From positions 1-64,000 of the forward strand of contig DASYHQ010000033.1 of the NCBI GenBank assembly GCA_035998445.1: a DNA stretch of 64,000 nt, given 5' to 3'. The notes under the pieces are model-generated. The model was given only the letters and a program-made list of their open reading frames with translations, ran no database searches and had not been told where the DNA came from. Shown here in pieces: positions 50,756-58,639 of the stretch. Within the stretch, counting starts at the first letter, position 1; the number at the start of each line of letters is the position of its first letter. This DNA comes from Tepidisphaeraceae bacterium. GTDB lineage: Bacteria > Planctomycetota > Phycisphaerae > Tepidisphaerales > Tepidisphaeraceae. The translations under genes were made by a program, and so were the position numbers.

Positions 50756-51235
50756 TTACTGGGAGATGCCCGTTGCGGTCAGCATCTGCCAGCGATGTTT
50801 GTTGTGTTCGGTGATCTTCGCGTCCAACTCGGCTAGGCCGGCGTTCTTGTCGGCCAGGTTGAAGTAGCTCAGTTCGATCTTGGCCACGAAGGCCTGTTCG
50901 GGCCCGACGGTGCCGGTGGCCTTGAAGATGGCGCCGGCGTCGGTTGGCTTCGACAGCTCGACGTCGAGCCGTAGAAAATTGCCCGGGGCCACGAAGTGGC
51001 CGTACTTCACGTTGCGGGCTTCCTTCAAGACCGCTACCGCCTTACCGAAGTTAGTCCGCTGGTGCAGCAGCCAACCGGCGGCCTGCGTGGCGGCTTCCAG
51101 CATGAGGACGCCCGGCAGCACCGGAAACGTGGGGAAGTGGTCGCCGAGGTATTCCTCGGCCAAGCTCACGTACTTGACCGCAACGATCCGCTCGTCGCTG
51201 AGTTCCTCGACCTTGTCCAACAAATTGAATCGCAA
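50756..51235 (-). CDS. FabZ-like 3-hydroxyacyl-ACP dehydratase, catalytically intact
   Basis: 159 residues from TTG 51233-51235 (MRFNLLDKVEEL), with GTCAGGGAACTGC upstream giving an AGGGA ribosome-binding site. The 68 codons upstream in frame are palindrome sequence (51300-51388). Active-site residues His33 in GDHFPTFPVLPG and Glu47 in LMLEAATQ are present. First gene of the minus-strand operon DH, ACP, DH-like, KS-like, small membrane protein, KS; divergent from rplU. The DH and DH-like products share extended similarity, suggesting duplication followed by heterodimer specialisation. Confidence 0.88.
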   Translation of the reverse strand: MRFNLLDKVEELSDERIVAVKYVSLAEEYLGDHFPTFPVLPGVLMLEAATQAAGWLLHQRTNFGKAVAVLKEARNVKYGHFVAPGNFLRLDVELSKPTDAGAIFKATGTVGPEQAFVAKIELSYFNLADKNAGLAELDAKITEHNKHRWQMLTATGISQ

Positions 51236-51299
51236 GCAGTTCCCTGACCCTTCCCGAAGGGGCAGTTTGTATCGGTGATAACGGCCGATTGCAAGGCGA

Positions 51300-51388
51300 T
51301 CAGTGGACCGTGGGCAGTGAAGCGTGGGCAGGAAGGAGAACGGCGGTCCATCTTCGCTGCCCACCGTCCACGATTCAGTGCCCACTTC
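51300..51388. repeat. Palindrome between the lipid operon and rplU
   Basis: AGTGGACCGTGGGCAGTGAA and GCGTGGGCAG (left) pair with CTGCCCACCGTCCACG and TTCAGTGCCCACTT (right). It lies in the divergent promoter region and gives a false N-terminal extension to the dehydratase frame. Confidence 0.7.
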
Positions 51389-51396
51389 TCCAGCCC

Positions 51397-51425
51397 TTGA
51401 CAACCGGGCCGGAATTGGCAAAATA
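51397..51425 (+). promoter_or_regulatory. Sigma70-type promoter for rplU
   Basis: A perfect -35 TTGACA at 51397-51402 is followed by 17 nt and AAAATA at 51420-51425, 45 nt before the rplU ATG. The -10 match is weak (3 of 6), but the spacing and position fit. Confidence 0.5.
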
Positions 51426-51469
51426 CCTGACTTTTCCACGCTAGCTCAGAAACTGTAAAGGTAACGACA

Positions 51470-51778
51470 ATGTACGCGATCATCGAAGAAGGCAGCCGGC
51501 AGTTCAAGGTCACCAGTGGCGACACGATCCTCATCGATCGCGAGTTGGGCGACGCGGAAACCGTTACCTTTGACCGCGTCCTGCTCGTCGGTGGTGAAGG
51601 CACCCCGAAGGTTGGCGCCCCGCTGGTTGCCGGCGCTTCTGTAGCCGCCGAGGTGATCGGTGAAGAGAAGGGCAAGAAGGTCGAGAGCGTCAAGTACAAG
51701 CGCCGCAAGGGCTTCCACAAGACCGTCGGCCACCGCCAGCAGTACACCCGCGTCCGCATCACCGGCATCAACGTCTAA
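51470..51778 (+). CDS. rplU: Large ribosomal subunit protein bL21
   Basis: 102 residues, the standard length. MYAIIEEGSRQFKVTSGDTI, LVGGEGTPKVGAPLVAGASV, VIGEEKGKKVESVKYKRRKG and VGHRQQYTRVRITGI are family hallmarks. AAAGG precedes the ATG. The usual partner rpmA (bL27) is not downstream: an intrinsic terminator follows 37 nt after the stop and then repeats, so the rplU-rpmA pair is split in this genome. Confidence 0.97.
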   Translation: MYAIIEEGSRQFKVTSGDTILIDRELGDAETVTFDRVLLVGGEGTPKVGAPLVAGASVAAEVIGEEKGKKVESVKYKRRKGFHKTVGHRQQYTRVRITGINV

Positions 51779-51814
51779 CGTTGGTTCGGCTGCGGCGATC
51801 AAAGCAAATTTGAG

Positions 51815-51850
51815 ACGGGCGACCCATTCGTGGGTCGCCCGTTTTCGTTT
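51815..51850 (+). terminator. Intrinsic terminator after rplU
   Basis: Perfect 12-bp stem ACGGGCGACCCA / TGGGTCGCCCGT with a TTCG tetraloop, followed by TTTCGTTT. Confidence 0.9.
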
Positions 51851-51855
51851 GACCC

Positions 51856-51881
51856 GTACCACGGGCGGCCCGCCCGTGTCT
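51856..51881. repeat. Short family A-type palindrome
   Basis: CGTACCACGGGCGGCCCGCC, then CGTG; only one side of the paired family A layout is present here, directly after the rplU terminator. Confidence 0.5.
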
Positions 51882-51933
51882 CTGGTTCGCCAAACTAAGT
51901 TTCCCCTGCAGGCTCATCTGTTAGGCTGCAGAT

Positions 51934-52230
51934 TCGTCATCCTGACGTACTCGGAAGGACCTCTTCCTTCCCGAAGTAAAGGCGGAGTGGGAGATCCTTC
52001 GGAGTACATCAGAGGGTGTTAAGGAATAGTGCCGCGTCCGCTCCGACCGTGGCATGGGCGTCTCGCCCATGCGTGTGTTGTGACCAGAAAACAGTATTGG
52101 TTGCAGCCGCTTGGTCGGCGCAGCGGCCAACAAATGAAGCTTCTCATTCCAGTCCACAGGCATGGGCGAGACGCCCATGCCACGGCAAGGCAGCCGCGGC
52201 ACTGTTCTTTAACACCCTCTCAGGTTGACG
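51934..52230. repeat. Family B hairpin split by a MITE-like insertion
   Basis: TCGTCATCCTGACGTACTCG at the left and GATCCTTCGGAGTACATCA just before 52012 belong to one family B palindrome. Its last part, TCAGGTTGACGA, continues after the element at 52220. TCA at 52009-52011 is repeated at 52220-52222. This and the elements around it occupy the 570-bp gap between rplU and rhaB. Confidence 0.75.
52012..52219. mobile_element. MITE-like element copy 2 (208 bp, GAGGGTGT ends, TCA target duplication)
   Basis: Ends GAGGGTGTTAAGGAA (left) and GAGGGTGTTAAAGAAC (right, read inward), inner arms with CCGTGGCATGGGCGTCTCGC, and a central GGTTGCAGCCGCTTGGTCGG stretch like copy 1 at 18285. Flanked by directly repeated TCA. 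Both copies are inserted at the CTGAGG/CCTCAG site of a family B hairpin; TCA here is the complement of the TGA in copy 1. No coding capacity. Confidence 0.8.
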
Positions 52231-52308
52231 ATGTTGCGCGAACACTGCATGCGAACTGGAAACACGGGTATCGCCCATGGTACGGCAGACTCGAAACCCA
52301 CCCGGCAC

Positions 52309-52340
52309 TTCGTTATGATCGACTTCGATCATATAACGAA
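52309..52340. promoter_or_regulatory. Operator-like dyad upstream of the rhamnulokinase gene
   Basis: TTCGTTAT-GATCGA-CT-TCGATC-AT-ATAACGAA: 14 of 15 left-arm positions mirror the right arm around 52324, apart from a 2-nt AT insert. It ends 11 nt before the ATG, overlapping the ribosome-binding site region (AAAGGGC). It differs from the interspersed palindromes and looks like a binding site for a sugar-responsive repressor. No regulator gene is adjacent. Confidence 0.5.
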
Positions 52341-52351
52341 AGGGCAGTTCG

Positions 52352-53839
52352 ATGGCCGATCAGGACTTTCTCGCGTTCGACTTTGGGGCTGAGAGTGGGC
52401 GGGCCGTGCTGGGCCATCTGGCCGCCGGGAAGCTGTCGCTCGACGTTACCCATCGATTTGCCAATCCCAATGGTCTCATGAACGGCCGGTTGCAGTGGAA
52501 CCTGCTGGCTCAGTGGGAAGAGATCAAAGTCGGCCTACGCAAGACCGCCGGCAGCAACGCGGCCAAGCCGGTGAAACTGGCGGGCATCGGGGTCGACACC
52601 TGGGGCGTCGACTTTGGATTGATCGGGCCCGGCGGCGATGTGCTGGGCAACCCCACGATGTACCGCGACGGTCGGCACGCGCCCATGATGGATCAGATCT
52701 TCACCCGCGTGCCGCGCGGCAAGGTCTTCGACGCGACCGGCGTGCAGTTCATGGTCTTCAACACGCTGTACCAGTTGGAGGCCATGCGCCAGTTCACGCC
52801 GCGCCTGTTCGAGATGGCCGAGTCACTGCTGTTCATGCCCGATCTATTCCATTACCTGCTGAGCGGCCGACAGGCGATTGAATTCTCCATCGCCAGCACC
52901 AGCCAGATGCTCGACCCGCGCACCGGCCAGTGGGCGACCGACCTGCTGAAGTCCCTCGACCTCCCCGTTCACCTGCTCGGTGAGATCGTGCCCAGCGGTA
53001 CGGTGCTGGCGAACCTGAAGTCCGACGTCGCCACCGAGTGCGGCTTAACCGACACGCCACCCATCATCGCGCCCGCCTCGCACGACACCGCCAGCGCGAT
53101 CGTCGCGGTGCCGGCCGAGGGTGGGTCGTGGTGCTACATCAGTTCGGGCACGTGGTCGCTGATGGGCGTCGAGCTGGACGCGCCGATCATCAACGCGCAG
53201 TCGCTCGCGCTGAACTACACGAATGAAGGTGGCTATGGCGGCACCACCCGGTTCCTGAAGAACATCATGGGCCTGTGGCTGGTGCAGGAGTGCCGCCGGC
53301 AGTGGGTGCGCGACGGCCAGGACCACACTTACGCCGAGCTGACGCAGATGGCCACCGACGCGCCGGCCCATGGGCCGTTGATCGACCCGGACGATGCGCC
53401 ACTCCTGTCGCCCGGCAACATGCCCGCGAAGATCGAGGCCTTCTGCCAGCGCACGAAGCAGTCGCCACCCGCGTCGAAGGGCCAGTTCGTCCGCTGTTGT
53501 CTGGAAAGCCTTGCGCACACGTATCGCAAGACGCTGGAAGGTCTGGAACACGTGCTCGGCCAGCGGATCGACGTCATCCACATCGTCGGTGGCGGCACGC
53601 AGAACGAGCTGCTGAACCAGATGACCGCCGACGCCTGCAACCGTTCGGTGATCGCCGGTCCCGTCGAAGCGACGGCCGCGGGGAACATCCTCACGCAGGC
53701 GATGGCGATCGGATCGGTAAAGAGCCTTGCCGATGCGCGCGCGATCGTGCGCAACAGCTTCGACGTGAAGCGCTACGAACCGACGGACGTGGCCGCGTGG
53801 CAAAGCGCGTACGACAAGTTCCGGTCGATCACGGGGTGA
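52352..53839 (+). CDS. rhaB: Rhamnulokinase (FGGY carbohydrate kinase)
   Basis: 495 residues. FGGY fold: LAFDFGAESGRAVLG (N-terminal phosphate loop), GIGVDTWGVDFGLIG (catalytic-side motif typical of RhaB), PASHDTASAIVAVPAEG, YISSGTWSLMGVELDAP and HIVGGGTQNELLNQMTADAC (C-terminal nucleotide motif). RhaB phosphorylates L-rhamnulose. RhaA and RhaD are not in the window, so a different deoxy-ketose such as fuculose cannot be excluded. Confidence 0.88.
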   Translation: MADQDFLAFDFGAESGRAVLGHLAAGKLSLDVTHRFANPNGLMNGRLQWNLLAQWEEIKVGLRKTAGSNAAKPVKLAGIGVDTWGVDFGLIGPGGDVLGNPTMYRDGRHAPMMDQIFTRVPRGKVFDATGVQFMVFNTLYQLEAMRQFTPRLFEMAESLLFMPDLFHYLLSGRQAIEFSIASTSQMLDPRTGQWATDLLKSLDLPVHLLGEIVPSGTVLANLKSDVATECGLTDTPPIIAPASHDTASAIVAVPAEGGSWCYISSGTWSLMGVELDAPIINAQSLALNYTNEGGYGGTTRFLKNIMGLWLVQECRRQWVRDGQDHTYAELTQMATDAPAHGPLIDPDDAPLLSPGNMPAKIEAFCQRTKQSPPASKGQFVRCCLESLAHTYRKTLEGLEHVLGQRIDVIHIVGGGTQNELLNQMTADACNRSVIAGPVEATAAGNILTQAMAIGSVKSLADARAIVRNSFDVKRYEPTDVAAWQSAYDKFRSITG

Positions 53840-53949
53840 TTTGTCGCGGGCGAATGCTTTTCAGGGGGAAGTGTTGCAAGGGACGAGCCTCTCAGAGGCG
53901 GCTTCTAGACCGTCCGGTCCTGTCGCAGTCCCTCGGTTCTCTCAAACCC

Positions 53950-54045
53950 GTAGTGGCGACGCATGCGTCGCGGTCGGGGCGCAGCCCCGAACTTCGCGCC
54001 GACTCGACGCTTCGCGTCGATCGCGTCGCAGCCGTCGCCACTACA
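53950..54045. repeat. Palindrome family M (GTAGTGGCGACGC)
   Basis: GTAGTGGCGACGCATGCGTC and GCGTCGCAGCCGTCGCCACTAC arms, with inner GGGGCGCAGCCCCG and CGACGCTTCGCGTCG hairpins. It lies between convergent rhaB and EVE genes. A single copy in this window. Confidence 0.7.
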
Positions 54046-54088
54046 GGTGACGATTGAGCGGAAGGTCAAGTCAGGGAAGAACGGGCTT

Positions 54089-54496
54089 TCACGCCGTGGC
54101 AAGTTCCAGGACCCGCTCCCACATCGCCGGCGGCACCGGCATCGCGCTCAGGCGGCTGTTGCTGATGAGCGCCCAGCCCGCGAAGGCCTTGTCGGCCTTT
54201 ACCGTCGCCAGCCTGACCGGCTTGGCCAGTCGTTTCACCGGCTTCAGATCGATTACCGTCAGCTTCTCGTCATCCGCCTTGGGGTCGGGATACGGTGCGC
54301 CCGTCACCTTGGCGATGCCGACGACGGCCTTCTCGTCGCCGGTGTGGTAGATGAAGACCTCGTCCCCTTTTTTCATTTCGCGCATGTGCTTCAGGGCGAG
54401 CGCGTTGGCCACGCCGTCCCATGTCGCGGATTTGGCCGCCGATAGGTCGTCGAAGCTGTACACGCTGGGTTCGGTCTTCAGCAGCCAACGGTTCAT
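54089..54496 (-). CDS. EVE domain protein
   Basis: 135 residues from ATG 54494-54496 (MNRWLLKTEPSVYSFDDL). EVE/PUA-like fold hallmarks: WLLKTEPSVYSFDDL, WDGVANALALKHMREMKKGD, VFIYHTGDEKAVVGIAKVT, PYPDP and WALISNSRLSAMPV. EVE domains bind modified bases in DNA or RNA and are found alone in many bacteria and eukaryotic thymocyte nuclear protein 1. Whether this one senses modified host or phage DNA cannot be told. A family B palindrome lies just upstream. Confidence 0.9.
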   Translation of the reverse strand: MNRWLLKTEPSVYSFDDLSAAKSATWDGVANALALKHMREMKKGDEVFIYHTGDEKAVVGIAKVTGAPYPDPKADDEKLTVIDLKPVKRLAKPVRLATVKADKAFAGWALISNSRLSAMPVPPAMWERVLELATA

Positions 54497-54513
54497 GTGG
54501 GAATCTCGAGAAT

Positions 54514-54600
54514 TCGTCATCCTGGGGCACACCGAAGGATCTCTTTCGTCCCACGTACAAATACGGGGGGAGATCCTTCGGAGTACCTCAGGATGACGAG
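54514..54600. repeat. Palindrome family B (uninterrupted copy)
   Basis: TCGTCATCCTGGGGCACACC and GGAGTACCTCAGGATGACGA arms, with inner GAAGGATCT / AGATCCTTC. It separates the EVE and YlbF-like genes and shows an intact CCTCAGG site of the kind hit by the MITE-like elements. Confidence 0.85.
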
Positions 54601-54615
54601 TTGTGGGACTGAGTC

Positions 54616-55011
54616 CTACTGCATGATGCGCGGGCCCGCGGCCGCTGCGCCCGGCGCGCCGCCCGCGGGGGCGTCGACCAGTTGCCGTTGGTAGGTCTGG
54701 CTGACCTTGCGCAGCAGGTCGACGAACTCCACCTGCGCCAGATTGAGCGCCTTGATCTTGATGTGCGAGATGATCTGGCTCTGTAGCGTCTGCAACTGCA
54801 TCTGCTGTGCTTCGGTGACGGGCATGCCCGACTGTTCCTGCCGGCCGAGGTTTTCGATCTGGCGGTCGAACTCGCGCAGGAGGCGCGAGGCGTCGGTGTC
54901 CTCGGCGACGGTCTTCTGGGCGGCCTTGTACCGCACGATGGCGGGGTGGTCTTTGAGCATGTCGCCCAGTTTCTCGGCGGCGTCGAGGATCGATTGCGTG
55001 TCGGTGGCCAT
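54616..55011 (-). CDS. YlbF/YmcA-family (Com_YlbF) protein
   Basis: 131 residues from ATG 55009-55011 (MATDTQSILDAAEKLGDMLK) with AAGGA upstream. All-helical: HPAIVRYKAAQKTVAEDTDA, LLREFDRQIENLGRQEQSGM, then TLQSQIISHIKIKALNLAQV and FVDLLRKVSQTYQRQLV, the pattern of YlbF/YmcA, which in Bacillus join RNase Y regulation, competence and biofilm control. An Ala/Gly/Pro-rich tail ends the protein. Divergent from the E1-like gene. Confidence 0.8.
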   Translation of the reverse strand: MATDTQSILDAAEKLGDMLKDHPAIVRYKAAQKTVAEDTDASRLLREFDRQIENLGRQEQSGMPVTEAQQMQLQTLQSQIISHIKIKALNLAQVEFVDLLRKVSQTYQRQLVDAPAGGAPGAAAAGPRIMQ

Positions 55012-55065
55012 GTCAGTCCTTGCTAAAACGGCTACTATAGTCGGTCCGGCAAAGGCGTCCAACCG

Positions 55066-56109
55066 ATGAATGTCGACCGTTATCACCGCCAGTCCCTGCT
55101 GCCCCAGATCGGCCTCACCGGTCAACAGCGCATCGCGGCGTCGCGCGTGCTGCTGGTGGGGTGCGGGGCGCTCGGCACCGTGGTGGCCGACTATCTGGCC
55201 CGCGCGGGCGTGGGGCACCTGACGATCGTCGATCGCGACGTCGTCGAATCGACCAATCTTCAACGGCAGACGCTGTTCGACGAAGCCGACGTTGCCGCCG
55301 GCACCCCCAAGGCGGTGGCGGCGGTGGAGCGGTTACGGCGGGTGAATAGCGCGGTGTCGCTCGAACCGGTTGTCGCCGACGTGCATCAGGACAACATCGA
55401 GTCGCTTGCGGGCGTTGCGTGCGACGGCCAGCGGGTCGACCTGATCGTCGACGGCACCGACAACGCCGAGACCCGCTACCTCGTGAACGACGTCGCGGTG
55501 AAGCACGGCCTGCCCTGGGTGTACGGCGCCGCGGTAGGGGTGGAAGGGCGGGTGATGGCGATCGAGCCGCAGCGCACGGCGTGCCTGCGATGCGTCTTCC
55601 CGGAAGCGCCGGGACCCGGTGAGTTGCAGACGTGCGATACTGCGGGCGTGTTGGGCCCCGTAGCGGGGGTGGTCGCATCGCTGCAAGCCGCGACGGCGTT
55701 GCGAATGCTGGTGGGGGGTGGCGCTACGAATGAACTGGTGACGATCGACGCGTGGTCGCTGCGATTGCGTAGCGTATCGACGGTTGACGCCAAGCGACCG
55801 GAATGCCCCGCGTGTGGTCAGCGTCACTTTGAGTTTCTAGATGCCACGTCGCCCGCGACCACCGTGCTGTGTGGCCGCGACTCGGTGCAGCTTCGCCCGC
55901 GGGCCGCGGTGAAGGTGGACTTGGCCGCCGTCGCCGCACAATGGCGGTCGCTGGGCGTCGTCAGTCAGACACCGTTCCTGCTCCGCTTCTCACCCCGGGG
56001 GCTGGAACCGGATCAACTGACCCTGTTTAATGACGGCCGGGTGATCGTCCACGGCACCAGTGACCCGGGCCGGGCAAGAACCCTTGTAGCACGGTTTTTC
56101 GGTGGTTGA
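55066..56109 (+). CDS. E1-like adenylyltransferase (MoeB/ThiF/HesA family)
   Basis: 347 residues. Activates the C-terminal glycine of ubiquitin-like sulfur carriers. YHRQSLLPQIGLTGQQRI, nucleotide loop VGCGALG (32-37), VDRDVVESTNLQRQTLF, DGTDNAETRYLVND, zinc cysteines in CLRC and CPAC, and ELQTCDTAGVLGPVAGVVAS with the thiolating Cys are present. No rhodanese domain; instead an ~80-residue C-terminal extension ending ARFFGG. Followed by cysM-like and JAMM genes, the arrangement of carrier-dependent cysteine synthesis in actinobacteria. No carrier gene is seen. Confidence 0.88.
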   Translation: MNVDRYHRQSLLPQIGLTGQQRIAASRVLLVGCGALGTVVADYLARAGVGHLTIVDRDVVESTNLQRQTLFDEADVAAGTPKAVAAVERLRRVNSAVSLEPVVADVHQDNIESLAGVACDGQRVDLIVDGTDNAETRYLVNDVAVKHGLPWVYGAAVGVEGRVMAIEPQRTACLRCVFPEAPGPGELQTCDTAGVLGPVAGVVASLQAATALRMLVGGGATNELVTIDAWSLRLRSVSTVDAKRPECPACGQRHFEFLDATSPATTVLCGRDSVQLRPRAAVKVDLAAVAAQWRSLGVVSQTPFLLRFSPRGLEPDQLTLFNDGRVIVHGTSDPGRARTLVARFFGG

Positions 56110-56128
56110 GGCTGCTGTTTGGCACCGT

Positions 56129-56158
56129 TTGACGGGATCGTCTACATTTCCCTATGAT
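56129..56158 (+). promoter_or_regulatory. Sigma70-type promoter before the cysM-like gene
   Basis: TTGACG (56129-56134), 18-nt spacer, TATGAT (56153-56158, 5 of 6 consensus). The predicted start near 56165 is only about 6 nt before the GTG start at 56171, so the mRNA would be leaderless or nearly so. Confidence 0.55.
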
Positions 56159-56170
56159 TAGTAGGAATTC

Positions 56171-57121
56171 GTGCCAGAACGCTCTTTGACAAGTTCGCAG
56201 CCTCGGTCGATCCTCGATCTGGTCGGGAATACGCCGTTGCTGTCGTTTCGGCGGATGAAGCCATCGCGGCCGGGGGTTCAGCTCTTCGCCAAGGCCGAAT
56301 GGTACAACCCCGGTGGCAGCGTAAAGGATCGGGCCGCGCTTCACATGATTCTGGACGGTGAACGGCGTGGCCTGCTGCACAAGGGCAAGACGCTGATCGA
56401 CGCCACCAGTGGCAACACCGGCATCGCCTACGCCATGATCGGCGCCGAACGCGGCTACAAGGTGAAGCTGGCTTTGCCCAAGAACGCCAGCATCGAACGC
56501 AAGCAAAGTTTGACCGCCTACGGTGCCGAACTGGTCCTGACCGACCCCACCGAAGGCACCGACGGCGCCCAGCGGTACGTGAAGAAGGTTGTCGCGGCTG
56601 ACCCCGATCTGTACTACTACCCCGACCAGTACAACAACGACGCCAACTGGCGGTCGCACTACGATACCACCGCGATGGAAATTTGGCGGCAGACGGAAGG
56701 GCGGGTGACGCACTTCGTCACCGGCCTAGGCACCAGCGGCACGTTCATGGGTGTCACCCGGCGGTTAAAGGAACTGAACCCGAAGATCCAGTGCATCATG
56801 ATGCAGCCCGACAGCCCGCTGCACGGGTTGGAAGGGATGAAGCACATGGCCACCGCGCTCGTCCCCGGCATCTTCAAGCCCGAGATTGCCGACCGCGAGG
56901 TCGAGGTGTCGACCGAGGATGCCCACCGCACGGTGCTACGGCTAGCGCGCGAGGAAGGGTTGCTGGTCGGCGTTTCCAGTGGCGCTAACCTGTACGCCGC
57001 AATGAACGTTGCCGCCGAACTGAAGGAAGGCGTGGTCGTCACCATCTTCTGTGATTCGGCCGCCAAGTACCTGTCCGAAAGCTTCTGGCAGGAAACGAGC
57101 GAAGCGGAAAACTGGCCGTAA
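56171..57121 (+). CDS. Cysteine synthase, CysM-like (PLP-dependent)
   Basis: 316 residues from GTG 56171. Fold-type II PLP enzyme: SILDLVGNTPLLSFRRM, PLP Lys52 in NPGGSVKDRAA, SGNTGIAY loop (80-87), GTSGTFMGV (phosphate loop) and QPDSPLHGLEGMKHM. The Gly-rich NPGGSVKDR and HGLEG motifs are closer to CysM/O-phosphoserine-type synthases than to the CysK at 57674. With the E1-like and JAMM genes it suggests a thiocarboxylate-carrier route to cysteine; the acceptor substrate cannot be read from sequence. Confidence 0.85.
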   Translation: MPERSLTSSQPRSILDLVGNTPLLSFRRMKPSRPGVQLFAKAEWYNPGGSVKDRAALHMILDGERRGLLHKGKTLIDATSGNTGIAYAMIGAERGYKVKLALPKNASIERKQSLTAYGAELVLTDPTEGTDGAQRYVKKVVAADPDLYYYPDQYNNDANWRSHYDTTAMEIWRQTEGRVTHFVTGLGTSGTFMGVTRRLKELNPKIQCIMMQPDSPLHGLEGMKHMATALVPGIFKPEIADREVEVSTEDAHRTVLRLAREEGLLVGVSSGANLYAAMNVAAELKEGVVVTIFCDSAAKYLSESFWQETSEAENWP

Positions 57122-57134
57122 CGACGGATGAAGC

Positions 57135-57575
57135 ATGAACACGATCGTTCTGACCCAAGCATTTTCCAACCAAATCGACGCCGAAGGCGCCGCGGCGTAC
57201 CCCAACGAATGCTGCGGCATCATTTACGGTCGCGATGTGACCGCGAATGGCGCTACGCGCAGGGTCGTCGAGAGGTTGGAGGCGGTGGCGAACGAGTTTG
57301 AGGCCGACGAGCAGTACCATCGGTTCTCCATCACCGCCAAGACGCTGATGGCCGCAGAAAAAAGCGCCGGCGACGCGGGGCAGATGGTGCTCGGCTTTTA
57401 TCACAGCCATCCCGACCATCCGGCGCGTCCCAGCGAATACGACCGCGAACACGCGTGGCCGTTCTACAGCTACATCATTGTGTCAATCGCCAAGCGCGAA
57501 CCGGTCGACATGACCTGCTGGGTATTGAACGAGCAGACGGAAGCGTTCGAGAAACAGGAGATCGTGGGGGTTTAA
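57135..57575 (+). CDS. JAMM/MPN metalloprotease (Mec-like)
   Basis: 146 residues. The JAB1/MPN zinc motif is complete: Glu25 in YPNECCGIIYG, YHSHPDHPARPSEYD with His90, His92 and Asp103. Small bacterial JAMM proteases such as Mec of Mycobacterium release cysteine from the CysO carrier after CysM adds it. It starts 13 nt after the cysM-like gene, fitting that pathway. Confidence 0.9.
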   Translation: MNTIVLTQAFSNQIDAEGAAAYPNECCGIIYGRDVTANGATRRVVERLEAVANEFEADEQYHRFSITAKTLMAAEKSAGDAGQMVLGFYHSHPDHPARPSEYDREHAWPFYSYIIVSIAKREPVDMTCWVLNEQTEAFEKQEIVGV

Positions 57576-57673
57576 GATCGCACAACGCCGTTCCGCCCTT
57601 GGCGTCCTAACGCTGGTCCCACTACGATGCTCGCCATTGCCGAACGCGCGCGAGGTCTAACGAAAGGTCGAGT

Positions 57674-58639
57674 ATGCCCCTGAAACCCCAAGGCCGTATC
57701 TTCAACGACATCACCGAAACGATCGGCGGCACGCCGCTGGTGCGCATCAACCGGTTGATCCCGAAAGACCACGCGACCGTGCTGGCCAAGTGCGAGTTTT
57801 TCAACCCGTTGGCGAGCGTGAAGGACCGCATCGGCCTGGCGATGATCAGTGCCGCCGAGCGCGACGGAAAAATCGACCACGACAGCACGATCATCGAGCC
57901 GACCAGCGGCAACACCGGCATTGCGCTCGCCTTCGTGTGCGCAGCCAAGGGGTACAAGCTGGTGCTGACGATGCCCGAGAGCATGTCGATCGAACGCCGG
58001 CGGCTGCTGAAGGCGCTGGGGGCGCAGGTCGTGCTAACGCCCGCCGCCGACGGCATGCGCGGGGCGATCGCCAAGGCCGAGGAACTGGCCAGCCAGAACC
58101 CCAAGGCGTTCATCCCGCAGCAGTTCATGAACCCGGCCAACCCGGAAATTCACCGGCAGACGACCGCCGAGGAGATCTGGCAGGACACGAACGGCACGGT
58201 CGACATCATGGTGTCGGGCGTGGGCACGGGTGGGTCGATCACCGGTGTGTCGGAGGTCATCAAGAAGCGGAAGCCCGAGTTTAAGGCGATCGCCGTCGAG
58301 CCAGTGGCGTCGCCGGTCATCACGCAGACGATGTCGGGCCAGCCGTTGAAGCCGGGCAAGCACAAGGTGCAGGGCATCGGTGCGGGGTTCGTTCCGAAGA
58401 ACCTGAACACTGGCATTGTGGATGAAGTGGTGCAGATCACCGACGAGGAAGCCTTCGAATGGGCCCGCCGGCTTGCGAAGGAAGAGGGCATCTTCGGTGG
58501 CATCAGCAGCGGCGGCAACATGGCCGCCGCCGCCAAGGTTGCGGCGCGACCGGAGAACAAGGGCAAGGTCATCGTCACGATCATGTGCAGCTTCGGCGAG
58601 CGCTACCTCAGCACGCCGCTGTTCGAGGACGCCGAGTGA
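57674..58639 (+). CDS. cysK: Cysteine synthase A (O-acetylserine sulfhydrylase)
   Basis: 321 residues. [23 protein letters not shown] Lys50 in [59 protein letters not shown] and [12 protein letters not shown] are typical CysK. Makes cysteine from O-acetylserine and sulfide. AAAGG precedes the ATG. Its stop overlaps the start of the APS kinase gene, so the two are translated together. The genome keeps two cysteine synthases side by side. Confidence 0.94.
   Translation: MPLKPQGRIFNDITETIGGTPLVRINRLIPKDHATVLAKCEFFNPLASVKDRIGLAMISAAERDGKIDHDSTIIEPTSGNTGIALAFVCAAKGYKLVLTMPESMSIERRRLLKALGAQVVLTPAADGMRGAIAKAEELASQNPKAFIPQQFMNPANPEIHRQTTAEEIWQDTNGTVDIMVSGVGTGGSITGVSEVIKKRKPEFKAIAVEPVASPVITQTMSGQPLKPGKHKVQGIGAGFVPKNLNTGIVDEVVQITDEEAFEWARRLAKEEGIFGGISSGGNMAAAAKVAARPENKGKVIVTIMCSFGERYLSTPLFEDAE

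Noticed and set aside
48758-50836. Long plus-strand open frame (about 690 codons) across the lipid operon
   Set aside because: Antisense to the KS-like, DH-like and ACP genes, which have clear families and motifs; the frame even runs through two palindromes.
51236-51439. N-terminal extension of the intact dehydratase
   Set aside because: The extra 68 codons are translated palindrome DNA; TTG at 51235 with AGGGA upstream gives the normal family start.
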